64,000 bases of DNA, from positions 62,001-126,000 of the forward strand of contig CADCLN010000002.1 in the NCBI GenBank assembly GCA_902802265.1, in the 5' to 3' direction. A program made the translations under genes and the position numbers. Shown piece by piece: positions 1 to 8,719 of the stretch; within the stretch, counting starts at the first letter, position 1, and the number at the start of each line of letters is the position of its first letter. The notes beneath the pieces were generated by a model that saw only the letters and a list, made by a program, of their open reading frames with translations, ran no database searches and was not told the DNA's origin. This stretch comes from an uncultured Bacteroidales bacterium (lineage in GTDB: Bacteria; Bacteroidota; Bacteroidia; Bacteroidales; Bacteroidaceae).

Positions 1-325
1 TAACCGTTTCCAGCATCCCCTCTAAATAATGTGGCATCAAAAAATCATCTGCATCAACAAAAGCCACATATTGCCCTTTTGCTTCGGCGATTCCCCTATT
101 ACGCGCAACACTTGCACCTTTGTTCGTCTGATGAACCACTAGGAAGCGGTCATAATTACAGGCATACTCATCACAAATTTTACCACTCTCATCCTTTGAT
201 CCGTCATCAATAAGAATACACTCCCAGTCTTTGAAGGTCTGAGCAAGAATACTGTCAAGGCAGCGACGAAGATAATTCTCTACATTATAAATGGGTACTA
301 TGATACTTACTTGTACTTTATTCAT
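1..325 (-). CDS. Glycosyltransferase family 2 (N-terminal part, cut by window edge)
   Basis: The 108 codons present start with ATG at 325 and run off the left edge, so the C-terminal part is not visible. The N-terminus has the GT-A signature of GT2 enzymes: IIVPIYN near residue 8, LIDDGSKD near 38, NKGASVARNRGI near 68 and the metal-binding FVDADDF near 90. Such enzymes transfer a sugar from a nucleotide-sugar donor to a lipid-linked acceptor on the cytoplasmic face of the inner membrane. It is the last visible gene of the polysaccharide operon headed by upxY. The donor and acceptor sugars cannot be told from the sequence. Confidence 0.85.
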   Translation of the reverse strand, partial: MNKVQVSIIVPIYNVENYLRRCLDSILAQTFKDWECILIDDGSKDESGKICDEYACNYDRFLVVHQTNKGASVARNRGIAEAKGQYVAFVDADDFLMPHYLEGMLETV

Positions 326-405
326 TTTGTAGGTATCTAAAATATAACATCCACGTTTTGTAAACAATATATCAAAATAGATAGCTATGATAAACACCAA
401 AAACA

Positions 406-1122
406 TCAAACGTTTTTCTTTATATTATCATGTTTGATGAATATTCTACGAATCTTTCTTATCCATTTTGAACGAGATGAGCCCTTTTGCAACAATCTAT
501 ACAATCTTAATAAGTGATTGTTTAATTTGTCAACATCCAACATTGCTATATATTCAACATTTTGGACTAACTTCTCACAACACACATTTGCAGATTTGGT
601 CAAGACATATTTGTAGCACGCCTTGCTTGAACCCTCATAATCAGATAATATTTGATAGACTTTGTCTTCAAAGGTGGATTGATTTTGACGAAAGATGTTC
701 ATGTGCTCGTCATAGTTAATTTTTTCGCTTTCAGAAGTAAGGAAATAATTGTTTAAAGACTGGGCCTCAAAAACTCGTTCTAATAATCCCATATATATAA
801 CAGGTTTCCCTCTTAAAGAGAACTCAAGAGCAGATGTTCCAGATGCTAGACCAATTTCCGACTCTTCAACAATGAATTTGTCAAGTTCTTTGTCTCTTTT
901 TTCACCAACAAAAATGATAGGATAAGAATAATTTTTTGATATTTCAACAAGATATTCTTTTGCTGGCCCTTCGCCAATCAATGATAAGGATAATTTTTGT
1001 TTTCTTGACAAGTACTCCAGTTCATTCATATATGTAACAATATTACGTGCTTTTTCGTTATCAAGCCTACCAAGCCAACAAAATTTGATAGGTCCATCAG
1101 AAATTCTTTGATATGAAGGCAC
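406..1122 (-). pseudogene. Glycosyltransferase C-terminal half, N-terminal domain missing
   Basis: The 238 residues look like the donor-binding half of a GT-B (GT1/GT4-like) glycosyltransferase: IKFCWLGRLDNEKARNIV, then LSLIGEGPAKEYL, then an EIGLASGTSALEFSLRGKPV segment typical of the nucleotide-sugar site. Full-length relatives have about 350-400 residues, so the acceptor-binding half is absent. The frame is open upstream only to 1146, where it meets the TAA that ends the pyruvyl transferase gene in the same frame. The only start near the 5' end is a GTG at 1122. I infer a gene fragment left by a deletion or recombination in the locus. A short functional protein is possible but less likely. 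Confidence 0.6.
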
Positions 1123-1146
1123 AGATAATTTATCTGCATGCTCATA

Positions 1147-2289
1147 TTACTTTAATGAATGTGACAAGAATAAAAATGACATCTTTGTCATTTCAGCCAA
1201 TACAAATTGAGCCTTTGTGTTAACACAATATGTAAAAGTGGAGTCATATTTGTTTGTATCATAGATCAAGTTCTTCTCCAGAACAAATAGTGACAGCAAC
1301 GACTCAAATCTTGCCATGCCTCGCTTTTTATTTCCAACTACCACAAAGGGCTTTCCAAAAATGATAGAGAACACGCAGGCATGAAAGGAATCTGTCACAA
1401 CAAACTCTGCATCCATGAAACCACGAAGCCATTGTTCCAATGGCGGTTGAATGCGTTCTTGTTGAGGTGCAGAGGGGTCTTCAATTTTAGAATTCACATT
1501 AAAGGGTTTTAATTTTCTATCCTGTGCAATTTTTTCAACAAGCCATTGTTTCTCATCTGTGTGGTCTAAAATATAACATAACAAGTTACCAGGACTCTTT
1601 GGTGTCCTTGTCTGTTCTACTAATCGTATGTATTTTTCTTTCTCAAGGAGCATCGTCGGATCTAATGTGTGTGTTACGTTAGGAAAACCTAGCATGTCTT
1701 TGCAAAGTGATACTGCAGACTTTTCCCGAACACTTACAGCAATAAACTTTTTCAGAAGTTTACTGCATTCAAAGGTCTCTCTTTTTGAATATTCCCATTC
1801 ATCTGTGCCAAATGAAGCTGCATAGGCGATTCTTTTAGTACTTGAATTTTTCAAAAATTTCAGGAAGGCATTTTCAATGCCACAATGATAAGCTCCTGTA
1901 AAATATCCATGACGCCATATTTGATCACTTCCAACGACAATGGCATCAAGATTCTTTGGCACATCCTTTGTCAGGTTTTTAACAAGAAGAATGTTAATAT
2001 GTTTATTAATGAAATCACGAGTATATCGCTCTCTTTCCTTTTGTTCCAAAAAGCTCTTTCTTTGCTCTCTCCTGCTGTGGAATCTTTCATTTTTACCTAG
2101 CAAAAATCTTTTTGCGCAGTACTTTCCAAAAGAAAGGATTTGCTGCAAGAAGCTTTTATTCAATTCCTTGTCTTGGTCAATGACAAAAACTTCATGCCCC
2201 AGCTGCTGCAGAACTGTTTGCAAGGCATAGGCCTGAAGGATTCCTCCATAATTTGTGTGCAGAGGTAATGTCAGTATACCTATTTTCAT
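1147..2289 (-). CDS. Polysaccharide pyruvyl transferase family protein
   Basis: This 380-residue protein begins with MKIGILTLPLHTNYGGILQ, the usual N-terminus of the family, and has the C-terminal segment TDSFHACVFSIIFGKPFVVV around residues 300-320. The length is normal. Family members transfer pyruvate from phosphoenolpyruvate onto sugar residues as a ketal; many homologues in capsule and exopolysaccharide loci are assigned only by similarity. It lies between the flippase gene and the truncated glycosyltransferase in the same direction, so it probably modifies the repeat unit made by this operon. Its stop codon is in frame with the downstream fragment. Confidence 0.85.
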   Translation of the reverse strand: MKIGILTLPLHTNYGGILQAYALQTVLQQLGHEVFVIDQDKELNKSFLQQILSFGKYCAKRFLLGKNERFHSRREQRKSFLEQKERERYTRDFINKHINILLVKNLTKDVPKNLDAIVVGSDQIWRHGYFTGAYHCGIENAFLKFLKNSSTKRIAYAASFGTDEWEYSKRETFECSKLLKKFIAVSVREKSAVSLCKDMLGFPNVTHTLDPTMLLEKEKYIRLVEQTRTPKSPGNLLCYILDHTDEKQWLVEKIAQDRKLKPFNVNSKIEDPSAPQQERIQPPLEQWLRGFMDAEFVVTDSFHACVFSIIFGKPFVVVGNKKRGMARFESLLSLFVLEKNLIYDTNKYDSTFTYCVNTKAQFVLAEMTKMSFLFLSHSLK

Positions 2290-2342
2290 CTATTATTCTT
2301 TTGTTGATTTGAAAAGTATGTTATCGCGAATATCGCGAAAGG

Positions 2343-3878
2343 CTATTGTTGTCTACCAATCTTTTTCTTTAGCATCTCAACGACTTTTTCCCTCATTGGT
2401 CCTTCCATGCCTAAATACCAACTAGAGCAAAGAACAGAAAGGACGCTGATAGCAGATATAACACAAAAAGATTGCAAGGTGTTATTACTGTTTTTGAACC
2501 AATAATATGCAAGTATAGAAAAAGGCAAAGACGCCAATGTGACCTTTATGCAGGGGATGAATACCGAGAATATATCTTTCCAGGTGTAATCAACAATACG
2601 GATGGTAAGGATTGGTTTAATTATTAGCCCAAGAAGTGCAAAGGCGGCCAAACTTGCCCATGACAAAGCGACAGGTGAACAGCCAAATTTAAATAGCACA
2701 TAGACTATCGGGAATTGTATAAAACCCAAAGTCGGTGATATCAAAGCATTTTCTCGAAGTTGTCCCTTGGCGTAGAGAGCCCTATAGAAAGACGTGTCAA
2801 AAACCTGAAAGAGGCTTTGAATGATGATGAGTTGTAAGAAAACAACTGTATATTCTGGCACAATCCCTAACCATAATTGCAACAATTGTTGTGCAGCCAA
2901 ACAAACGGGTAAACTCACCAGGAGCATCAGATAATAACTAAATCGCGTCGTTTGCAGAAGTAATTGTTTTGAGCCTTCATAATTTTTGGCTGCATACAGT
3001 TTCACTATTTGTGGATTAGCTGCAGTCTGAAAATTTGTTACCAATTGATTGGCATGCATATTAACTTGAATGGAAATGGCACGTGCAGCCACAACTGCTG
3101 GGGAGAAGAACATATTTAGCAGCAAAAGCACACCTTGATTGTTGAGAGCAATAGAACCATTTGCAAAAAGGCTCCATCCAGAAAAACCTGCAATTTCCCT
3201 GAAGAGTTTTTTGTCAAAACCAAAATTGAAGTGACTTTCCTGAAAACGGTGAATACAATAAAATCTGTAATAAATAATGATGCCCACTTGCAACAAGCAA
3301 AGAAGCGTAGCATAAAGTTTCAATTTATCAAAACCACCTATTGTCAGTGCATATACAATAAGTAGTTTGGAAACGGCATCGACAATACTCACATAGGCGT
3401 AAACATTCATCTTTTCATGTGCAATGATGGTCGCATTGTAAGGCACCTGCGTTAATGTGAAGAATGCCGTCAAGATAGAAAGATGGTATGTGTAGAGTGC
3501 TGCATCAAATCTTTCAGAAGGAATAATCAGTTTATTATACAAAAACCATAAACCTATCGTTTCTGCTATCAAGACTATAATAACTGCAAGGATAATATGA
3601 GCCGTAAGCGTTGTTGAGAAGATGCGTTTTAGCTTCTCTTGATTACCTTCACCAAGTCCAAAAGTCAGAAATCGCGAGGAACCTGTTGCCAAGGCATTGT
3701 TTATGAAAGCCATGAATCCGACTATGCCACCTACAGCCTGATAGATTCCATAGTCTTCAACCCCTAAAATCTGTAGTACCACACGAGAAGTGTACAATGA
3801 AATCACCATTGTCACAATCATGCGGAAATACAAAAGAATTGTATTTTTTGCTATTGTCTTGTTGTTTGTTTCTGCCAT
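2343..3878 (-). CDS. Oligosaccharide flippase (Wzx/MATE-like membrane protein)
   Basis: This 511-residue polytopic membrane protein has hydrophobic segments along its whole length and the N-terminal pattern NTILLYFRMIVTMVISLYTS, followed by VLQILGVEDYGIYQAVGG, typical of polysaccharide exporters of the MOP superfamily. I chose the ATG at 3878 (protein MAETNNKT...) rather than the longer reading from 3914, because the longer form overlaps the aldo/keto reductase gene and adds a charged tail. The predicted role is to flip the lipid-linked repeat unit across the inner membrane for polymerisation. No separate Wzy polymerase is visible; it may lie beyond the left edge. Confidence 0.87.
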   Translation of the reverse strand: MAETNNKTIAKNTILLYFRMIVTMVISLYTSRVVLQILGVEDYGIYQAVGGIVGFMAFINNALATGSSRFLTFGLGEGNQEKLKRIFSTTLTAHIILAVIIVLIAETIGLWFLYNKLIIPSERFDAALYTYHLSILTAFFTLTQVPYNATIIAHEKMNVYAYVSIVDAVSKLLIVYALTIGGFDKLKLYATLLCLLQVGIIIYYRFYCIHRFQESHFNFGFDKKLFREIAGFSGWSLFANGSIALNNQGVLLLLNMFFSPAVVAARAISIQVNMHANQLVTNFQTAANPQIVKLYAAKNYEGSKQLLLQTTRFSYYLMLLVSLPVCLAAQQLLQLWLGIVPEYTVVFLQLIIIQSLFQVFDTSFYRALYAKGQLRENALISPTLGFIQFPIVYVLFKFGCSPVALSWASLAAFALLGLIIKPILTIRIVDYTWKDIFSVFIPCIKVTLASLPFSILAYYWFKNSNNTLQSFCVISAISVLSVLCSSWYLGMEGPMREKVVEMLKKKIGRQQ

Positions 3879-3892
3879 TCTATTTTTGTGTT

Positions 3893-4804
3893 TTATAGAA
3901 TTGAGAAATCGCAATTGTCAGGGTCGTAACGCAGGCGGCTGTTGATATTGATGCCATCAATAGCCTTCATGTCCTCTTCGTCTAATTCAAAATCAAAAAT
4001 GTCAAAGTTCTCTTTCTGGTGATTATATGACAAGGAGCGTACCAAGGGAATAACACCACACTGAACATGCCAGCGTAGAATAATTTGCACGAAAGTTTTG
4101 TTGTATTTCTTTTCCAGACGTTTTAATAAGGGCAAACGGACCAATCTGTCATCATATCTGGCAATGGGTGTGTAGGCTTCTACTACGATGTCCTGTTCCT
4201 TGTAATACTGAATGAGTGGCTTCTGTGTAAAAAGGGGATGAATCTCAAACTGACCGACTTCTGGTCTATACTTGCATATCCTGAAAATTTCCTCCAGATG
4301 ATGCTGATGGCAATTTGCCACTCCAAGATGTTTCACCAGCCCTGCTTCCTTCAATTTTTCCATTTCACGCCATGTATCTAAATATAGACCCGTTACCGGC
4401 CAGTGGAACTGCAGCAAATCAACATATTCAAGTCCCATATTATGGAGGCTGGTCAAAAATTCTTCCCTAACCTGGTGATTGCGTTGTGCTTTATTGCTTA
4501 CACGGGTTGTGATGAACAGTTCTTCACGTGGAATTCCACTTTTTTTGACAGCTCTACCTATTAATTCGCCACTCCCGTAAGCGGAAGAATAATCAATAAG
4601 GCGATACCCCATTTGCAAAGCATTGCAAACCGCGTTGATATAATTGTTTTCAAGCAATTTACGGCCTATCAGTTTATTGTAAACCCTTAGCCCCAATTTG
4701 ACCAATTTGCTTTTTTTTGAATATTTGGCAGTATATCCTAATCCTCCTGGTCCGATGCCAATTTGAGGAATAGCCCCATCATGCAACATCTCCGATAAAT
4801 TCAT
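3893..4804 (-). CDS. Aldo/keto reductase family protein
   Basis: This 303-residue protein has the TIM-barrel AKR layout. With the ATG at 4804 as start, the catalytic Asp and Tyr fall at D71 and Y76 (LIDYSSAYGSGE) and the His at H134 (LLQFHWPV). The usual catalytic Lys is replaced by Arg at position 101 (LFITTRVSN). The start at 4804 leaves a short gap after the ketoacyl synthase stop; an alternative start at 4831 would overlap that gene. It sits beside a ketoacyl-ACP synthase, a short-chain reductase and an acyl carrier protein, so it may reduce a carbonyl in an acyl or sugar precursor. The substrate is unknown, and the Lys-to-Arg change leaves activity uncertain. Confidence 0.8.
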   Translation of the reverse strand: MNLSEMLHDGAIPQIGIGPGGLGYTAKYSKKSKLVKLGLRVYNKLIGRKLLENNYINAVCNALQMGYRLIDYSSAYGSGELIGRAVKKSGIPREELFITTRVSNKAQRNHQVREEFLTSLHNMGLEYVDLLQFHWPVTGLYLDTWREMEKLKEAGLVKHLGVANCHQHHLEEIFRICKYRPEVGQFEIHPLFTQKPLIQYYKEQDIVVEAYTPIARYDDRLVRLPLLKRLEKKYNKTFVQIILRWHVQCGVIPLVRSLSYNHQKENFDIFDFELDEEDMKAIDGININSRLRYDPDNCDFSIL

Positions 4805-4808
4805 TGTG

Positions 4809-5807
4809 TCAAAATTTAAGAATAGTTCCACCCCAGCTCAAGCCAACGCCAAAGCCGGAAATCATCACTTTGTCACCTCCCCTGATCAGGTCTTTTTCCA
4901 TGCAATCTTTCAGTCCAATCAGCACAGTCGATGAAACGGTGTTGCCTGTATTTGCCAGATTTACATAGAACTTATCCTTGGGCAAAACACAAACCTTGCG
5001 GATGGTGTTCAGCATGAACTTGTTGGCCTGATGGAATACATAATAATCTATCTGGTCTCTCTCCAGTCCGTTCTTTTCCAAAATCTGAGTCATCATGGCT
5101 GGCACGGCATCAAGCGTGAAATTAAAGATGGCCCCTCCGTTCATATAGAGATAGTCATCATACCAGAGATGCCCCTCGTCATCTTCCACGAACTTGCCTG
5201 TAGCCTCTTTCTGGCGAGCGGCGCCTGTCTTTACAATCAGGTTGTTTGCTCCGCTGCCGTCAGTGCCAAGCGCAAATTCGCCGATTTCAGCAAAACCTTC
5301 CGTTGAAATCAGGCAGGCTGCGGCTCCATCGCCAAAGATGGAACGGTTGCTCTTGTCAGATGGATGCAAATATTTGTTGTATGTTTCTGCCGTCAAGAGC
5401 AGCACATTTCTGGCAATGCCTGCTGCAATCAGACCTTTTGCCATCGCCATGCCGTAGATGCAGCCCGAACAGCCAAGGTTATAGTCAAATGCACCTGCTG
5501 ATGTGGGAATGCCAAGCCTGTCCTGCAACACACAGGCTGTGGATGGAAGGAAATAGTCTGGACTCTGGGTGCAAAGCATCACAAAGTCTATCTCTGCGGG
5601 AACAACGTTGTATTCCGAGAAAAGTTTTCTGGCAGCTTTCTCCGCCATGTCTCCGGCTGTTTCACCTTCGGCCGCCAAATGGCGTGAATCCACACCCACT
5701 TTCTGGGCTACTTTTTCCACGCTCCACTCCGGAAATTCTTTGACCAGTTCTTCGTTGGTTACAACTTTATCCGGCAGATAATATGAAATTGCTTTTATGT
5801 ATGCCAT
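4809..5807 (-). CDS. 3-oxoacyl-ACP synthase III family protein (FabH-like)
   Basis: This 332-residue thiolase-fold enzyme has the FabH-type triad: Cys113 in YNLGCSGCIYG, His259 in YYVFHQANKF and Asn289 in LANTGNT. FabH-like enzymes condense an acyl-CoA with malonyl-ACP, or in some specialised members transfer acyl groups. The placement next to a dedicated acyl carrier protein and a short-chain reductase within a polysaccharide operon suggests a private acyl-building or acyl-transfer route, perhaps for decorating the glycan, rather than housekeeping fatty acid synthesis. The spacing to the reductase gene is 7 bp, consistent with one transcript. Confidence 0.88.
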   Translation of the reverse strand: MAYIKAISYYLPDKVVTNEELVKEFPEWSVEKVAQKVGVDSRHLAAEGETAGDMAEKAARKLFSEYNVVPAEIDFVMLCTQSPDYFLPSTACVLQDRLGIPTSAGAFDYNLGCSGCIYGMAMAKGLIAAGIARNVLLLTAETYNKYLHPSDKSNRSIFGDGAAACLISTEGFAEIGEFALGTDGSGANNLIVKTGAARQKEATGKFVEDDEGHLWYDDYLYMNGGAIFNFTLDAVPAMMTQILEKNGLERDQIDYYVFHQANKFMLNTIRKVCVLPKDKFYVNLANTGNTVSSTVLIGLKDCMEKDLIRGGDKVMISGFGVGLSWGGTILKF

Positions 5808-5814
5808 AATTAGT

Positions 5815-6555
5815 TCAGCTTACCCCTCCTGATAGTTTAACATTGCTTCCTGTCATCCATGCAGATGCGTCAGAAAGCATATAGACCGCCAGATTGGCTA
5901 TATCTTCTGGCTTTCCGTATCGTTTCAGGGGGTATTTATTTTCGTCCTCCTTTAACTGTTCTTCATCTATGCCGTCTCGCAAGATAAGGTCTGTCCAGAC
6001 CATGGCGGGGCTAATGCAGTTGACACGAATTTTCCTTGGTGCCAATTCCAACGCAAGACAATTGGCGTATGAAACGATGGCACCCTTGGATGCACTATAG
6101 ACCGCATTTCCCATGCTGGGAGACCATGATGCTATAGACGCGATAAATACGATGGATGCCGCCTTGCTTATTTTTTTCTGCCGAAGCAATTCTGCCTGTA
6201 GCATCACGGGGGCTTTGAAATTCACGTCCATCACACAATCCACATTCTCAATTTGCAGATCCTTGCATGGTATTCTCTGACCGATGCCGGCACAATGAAC
6301 GATTCCATCAAGATTTGGAAGAGATGCAACCAGTGTATCCAGAGATTTCGTGTTTGTAAGGTCGCCTGGTATCATCGAACAGTCTTCCGTGTCCATCAAG
6401 GAAAGAGTTTCCTGTAGTTTGGAGACATTTCGTCCATTGATGATGACCTTTGCTCCCATGTTGGAGCAGGCGACAGCAACACCTCGGCCAATTCCAGATG
6501 AGGCTCCTGTTACCAAAATGGTCTTGCCTTCAAGTGAAAAAGGATTAAATCCCAT
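5815..6555 (-). CDS. SDR family oxidoreductase (FabG-like)
   Basis: This 246-residue classical short-chain dehydrogenase has the nucleotide-binding TGASSGIG at residues 16-23, a CAG turn near 88 in place of the usual NAG, a catalytic Ser near 140 and YSASK with Tyr153 and Lys157. The length and motifs fit a 3-oxoacyl-ACP reductase using NADPH. It lies 3 bp downstream of the acyl carrier protein gene and 7 bp upstream of the FabH-like gene, so the three are probably translated from one message. An alternative is a nucleotide-sugar ketoreductase; the acyl carrier protein neighbour favours the acyl reading. Confidence 0.87.
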   Translation of the reverse strand: MGFNPFSLEGKTILVTGASSGIGRGVAVACSNMGAKVIINGRNVSKLQETLSLMDTEDCSMIPGDLTNTKSLDTLVASLPNLDGIVHCAGIGQRIPCKDLQIENVDCVMDVNFKAPVMLQAELLRQKKISKAASIVFIASIASWSPSMGNAVYSASKGAIVSYANCLALELAPRKIRVNCISPAMVWTDLILRDGIDEEQLKEDENKYPLKRYGKPEDIANLAVYMLSDASAWMTGSNVKLSGGVS

Positions 6556-6558
6556 TCT

Positions 6559-6786
6559 TTATTTGGAATTAACAAGATTGAACAAATCTTCGACCGTTTC
6601 ACATTCACGAATTTCCTTGCCTGTGATAGTCTTCCCATAGACTGTTTTAGCCATGGCAATGACACTCATTCCTGTCAATGAAGACCATTCATCAAGTTCA
6701 TGGAATTCTGTGGTCGCAGTGATTTCTGAAGCATCTGTATCATCAAATTGTTCAGCAAAATTTTTGATAAATTCGTTTAAATCCAT
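6559..6786 (-). CDS. Acyl carrier protein
   Basis: This 75-residue acidic protein has the four-helix carrier protein profile. The phosphopantetheine Ser is probably S36 in LDEWSSLTGMS, where the usual Asp-Ser-Leu is replaced by Ser-Ser-Leu, as in many specialised carrier proteins outside the main fatty acid pathway. The C-terminal ETVEDLFNLV helix is typical. It precedes the reductase and FabH-like genes in the same operon. I infer that it carries an acyl intermediate for a modification linked to the polysaccharide. It is unlikely to be the housekeeping AcpP, which normally sits beside fabF. Confidence 0.87.
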   Translation of the reverse strand: MDLNEFIKNFAEQFDDTDASEITATTEFHELDEWSSLTGMSVIAMAKTVYGKTITGKEIRECETVEDLFNLVNSK

Positions 6787-6808
6787 AATCGTTTGATTTA
6801 TTGTTTAA

Positions 6809-8602
6809 TTAATATTTCCATAAAATGTCTTCATCAATAATCTCTGCAGGGTGGCCAGAAGCCAAAGAATGGGCTGGCACATTGCGTACGACCAATGATA
6901 AAGCACCAATAATGGCCCCATCGCCAATTTTGACACCGGGCATTACCGTACATTGCTCTGTAAGCCAAACCTTGTCGCCAATAATTACAGGTCGTGTGTT
7001 CTTGTACCCCTGACGGTTCATATAATGGGAACCGTTGTTGTCGCGAATAGTAATATGCCGACCGAGCATTGTATTTTTACCTATTTCTATTCTTTCCCCA
7101 CAAATGATTGTGGCTCCGATATTTGTGGCACCTCCACCTCCAAATGAGAGCGTGGCGTTGGAAAAAACCTCTATGTCGGAACCATAGCCAATAGTAGTCC
7201 TGCCGTCATAACGAAGAGTTGCGTTCTTGTCAACCAGAAGCCTTGTTTCTAATCTTGATTTGCTGAATTTTTTTTGACCAAGAATTAGAATCCCGTTTTT
7301 GATAATTTTTGCCCCCTTTTTGATTTCTATCGTGCAATAAGGGGTAGGTAACAGAAAGTTGCCATGAACTATTTCGTTCAGAGTATTATATTTAAACAGC
7401 TGATAAAGAGCCTTAAGATTAAGCTGTGTTTCTCTCTGAATAAAACGCAGGTTTTTGAGAATCTTTTTGATCAGGCCCTTCTTCCCGACACTGTCTGAAG
7501 AAATATACTTTTCTGCAATTTGCAGAAAAGACATCTTGTCAAGGTCGTTAAAGAACTCTTCACGGTTTACTTTGGGGGGATCAACAGAAAGATTCAGAGA
7601 GCGATTTCCTGCTTCAATACTCTCAAATGGAACAGAGACATAATTGATGCGTTTCTTGACCTCCTCAAAGTAGGCTTCCCCTTTCTTCGAGTTGACCATA
7701 ACCAAGGATGTGCCCAAGTTCTTTTCCATGGAACGATTCACCTTTTCTATGCCCCAGAAATCAGCAAGAGTGATATCGGCTATACGAGGATAACCCTTGA
7801 ATTTACAGTCATAGCAAGATGGCCTGCAATAGACACCAGTATGTAAATATCCCTTGGTGAAGTTACTTTGATCTTTGGTTTCATAATAATGCTTACCATT
7901 GGCAAGTATTACTTTCTGGGTAAGGTTGCGCCAACCATATTCCTTGGATTTTGCTTTGCAATAGACCACCTTTGAGCCATAGCGCTCTTCGTAAGAATCA
8001 AGATATTTGCGCCATACCTTGGGGGAGTTGATACCTCTGCAGATATAGTCTGCAATAATAAGATTGTCATAATCCTTGCGCAGGAATGCTCTCAATGCGG
8101 CCATCTGGCAAGGTGATCCACATACAAGCACTTTCTCGCCTGCACGAAGCAATTCTCTTACCTGCTTATAGAATCCATCCAAATGACTCTGAAGGTATTT
8201 GCTACTACGCAAGCGTGGTAAATCTTTCTTGTCGTTAGAGATATATTGCCGAACAGAAAAATCATCATTAAATACGGCGCCGCCCACATAACCGCCTCCT
8301 TTGTACATGACATCTGCCAAGGCCGAGAACAAGCCACCAGAAGTGGAATCGAACACCACTTCAAGATTCTTATGTTCTGCAGCATAGCAGATTGATTGTG
8401 GCAGGTCATTCTTTTTTAGTTCCTTGACATTGATGATGGGACATACTTTCTCGCAGAGGTGACAGTCCGTACATTTCTGCATATCTACTTCTGGATACCA
8501 GAACCCTTCATTATCTGTCTTGAATGAGATAGCTTCGTGTGCACACACGTCGCCACAGGCGTTGCAACCGCAACAATCTATTTTGTTTTGTATATGAATC
8601 AT
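6809..8602 (-). CDS. Ferredoxin/F420 dehydrogenase beta-like protein fused to hexapeptide acyltransferase
   Basis: The protein has about 597 residues with the ATG at 8602; a longer reading from 8638 adds a tail with no support. Residues 8-20 and 44-54 carry two 4Fe-4S clusters (CCGCNACGDVC and CTDCHLCEKVCP). Residues of about 60-380 match the coenzyme F420 hydrogenase/dehydrogenase beta subunit family, also found in polysaccharide loci without F420. From about residue 430 the chain becomes a left-handed beta-helix with hexapeptide repeats, ending in PGVKIGDGAIIGALSLVVRN and GHPAEII, as in sugar O-acetyltransferases. The reading frame is continuous across the junction. It is the first structural gene after upxY. 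A redox domain joined to an acyltransferase suggests two modifications of one sugar, but this is inference. Confidence 0.82.
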   Translation of the reverse strand: MIHIQNKIDCCGCNACGDVCAHEAISFKTDNEGFWYPEVDMQKCTDCHLCEKVCPIINVKELKKNDLPQSICYAAEHKNLEVVFDSTSGGLFSALADVMYKGGGYVGGAVFNDDFSVRQYISNDKKDLPRLRSSKYLQSHLDGFYKQVRELLRAGEKVLVCGSPCQMAALRAFLRKDYDNLIIADYICRGINSPKVWRKYLDSYEERYGSKVVYCKAKSKEYGWRNLTQKVILANGKHYYETKDQSNFTKGYLHTGVYCRPSCYDCKFKGYPRIADITLADFWGIEKVNRSMEKNLGTSLVMVNSKKGEAYFEEVKKRINYVSVPFESIEAGNRSLNLSVDPPKVNREEFFNDLDKMSFLQIAEKYISSDSVGKKGLIKKILKNLRFIQRETQLNLKALYQLFKYNTLNEIVHGNFLLPTPYCTIEIKKGAKIIKNGILILGQKKFSKSRLETRLLVDKNATLRYDGRTTIGYGSDIEVFSNATLSFGGGGATNIGATIICGERIEIGKNTMLGRHITIRDNNGSHYMNRQGYKNTRPVIIGDKVWLTEQCTVMPGVKIGDGAIIGALSLVVRNVPAHSLASGHPAEIIDEDILWKY

Positions 8603-8632
8603 TTGGGATATCCAATAAATGACAATAAAGCC

Positions 8633-8673
8633 GAACAACTCGGTGGAGTTGCTCAGGAACCAAGGAGTTGTTC
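8633..8673 (-). promoter_or_regulatory. Inverted repeat between upxY and the first structural gene
   Basis: Arms GAACAACTC (8633-8641) and GAGTTGTTC (8665-8673) are perfect complements separated by 23 bases, in the 117-base gap between upxY and the next gene. On the minus-strand transcript they could form a 9-bp stem. There is no U-tract after it, so it is not an ordinary terminator. A role in processivity control by UpxY is possible but only inferred. Confidence 0.4.
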
Positions 8674-8719
8674 TGGCTCAATTGTCAGTAAGTTTGCAGA
8701 TTATAGAAAGAAGAATTTG

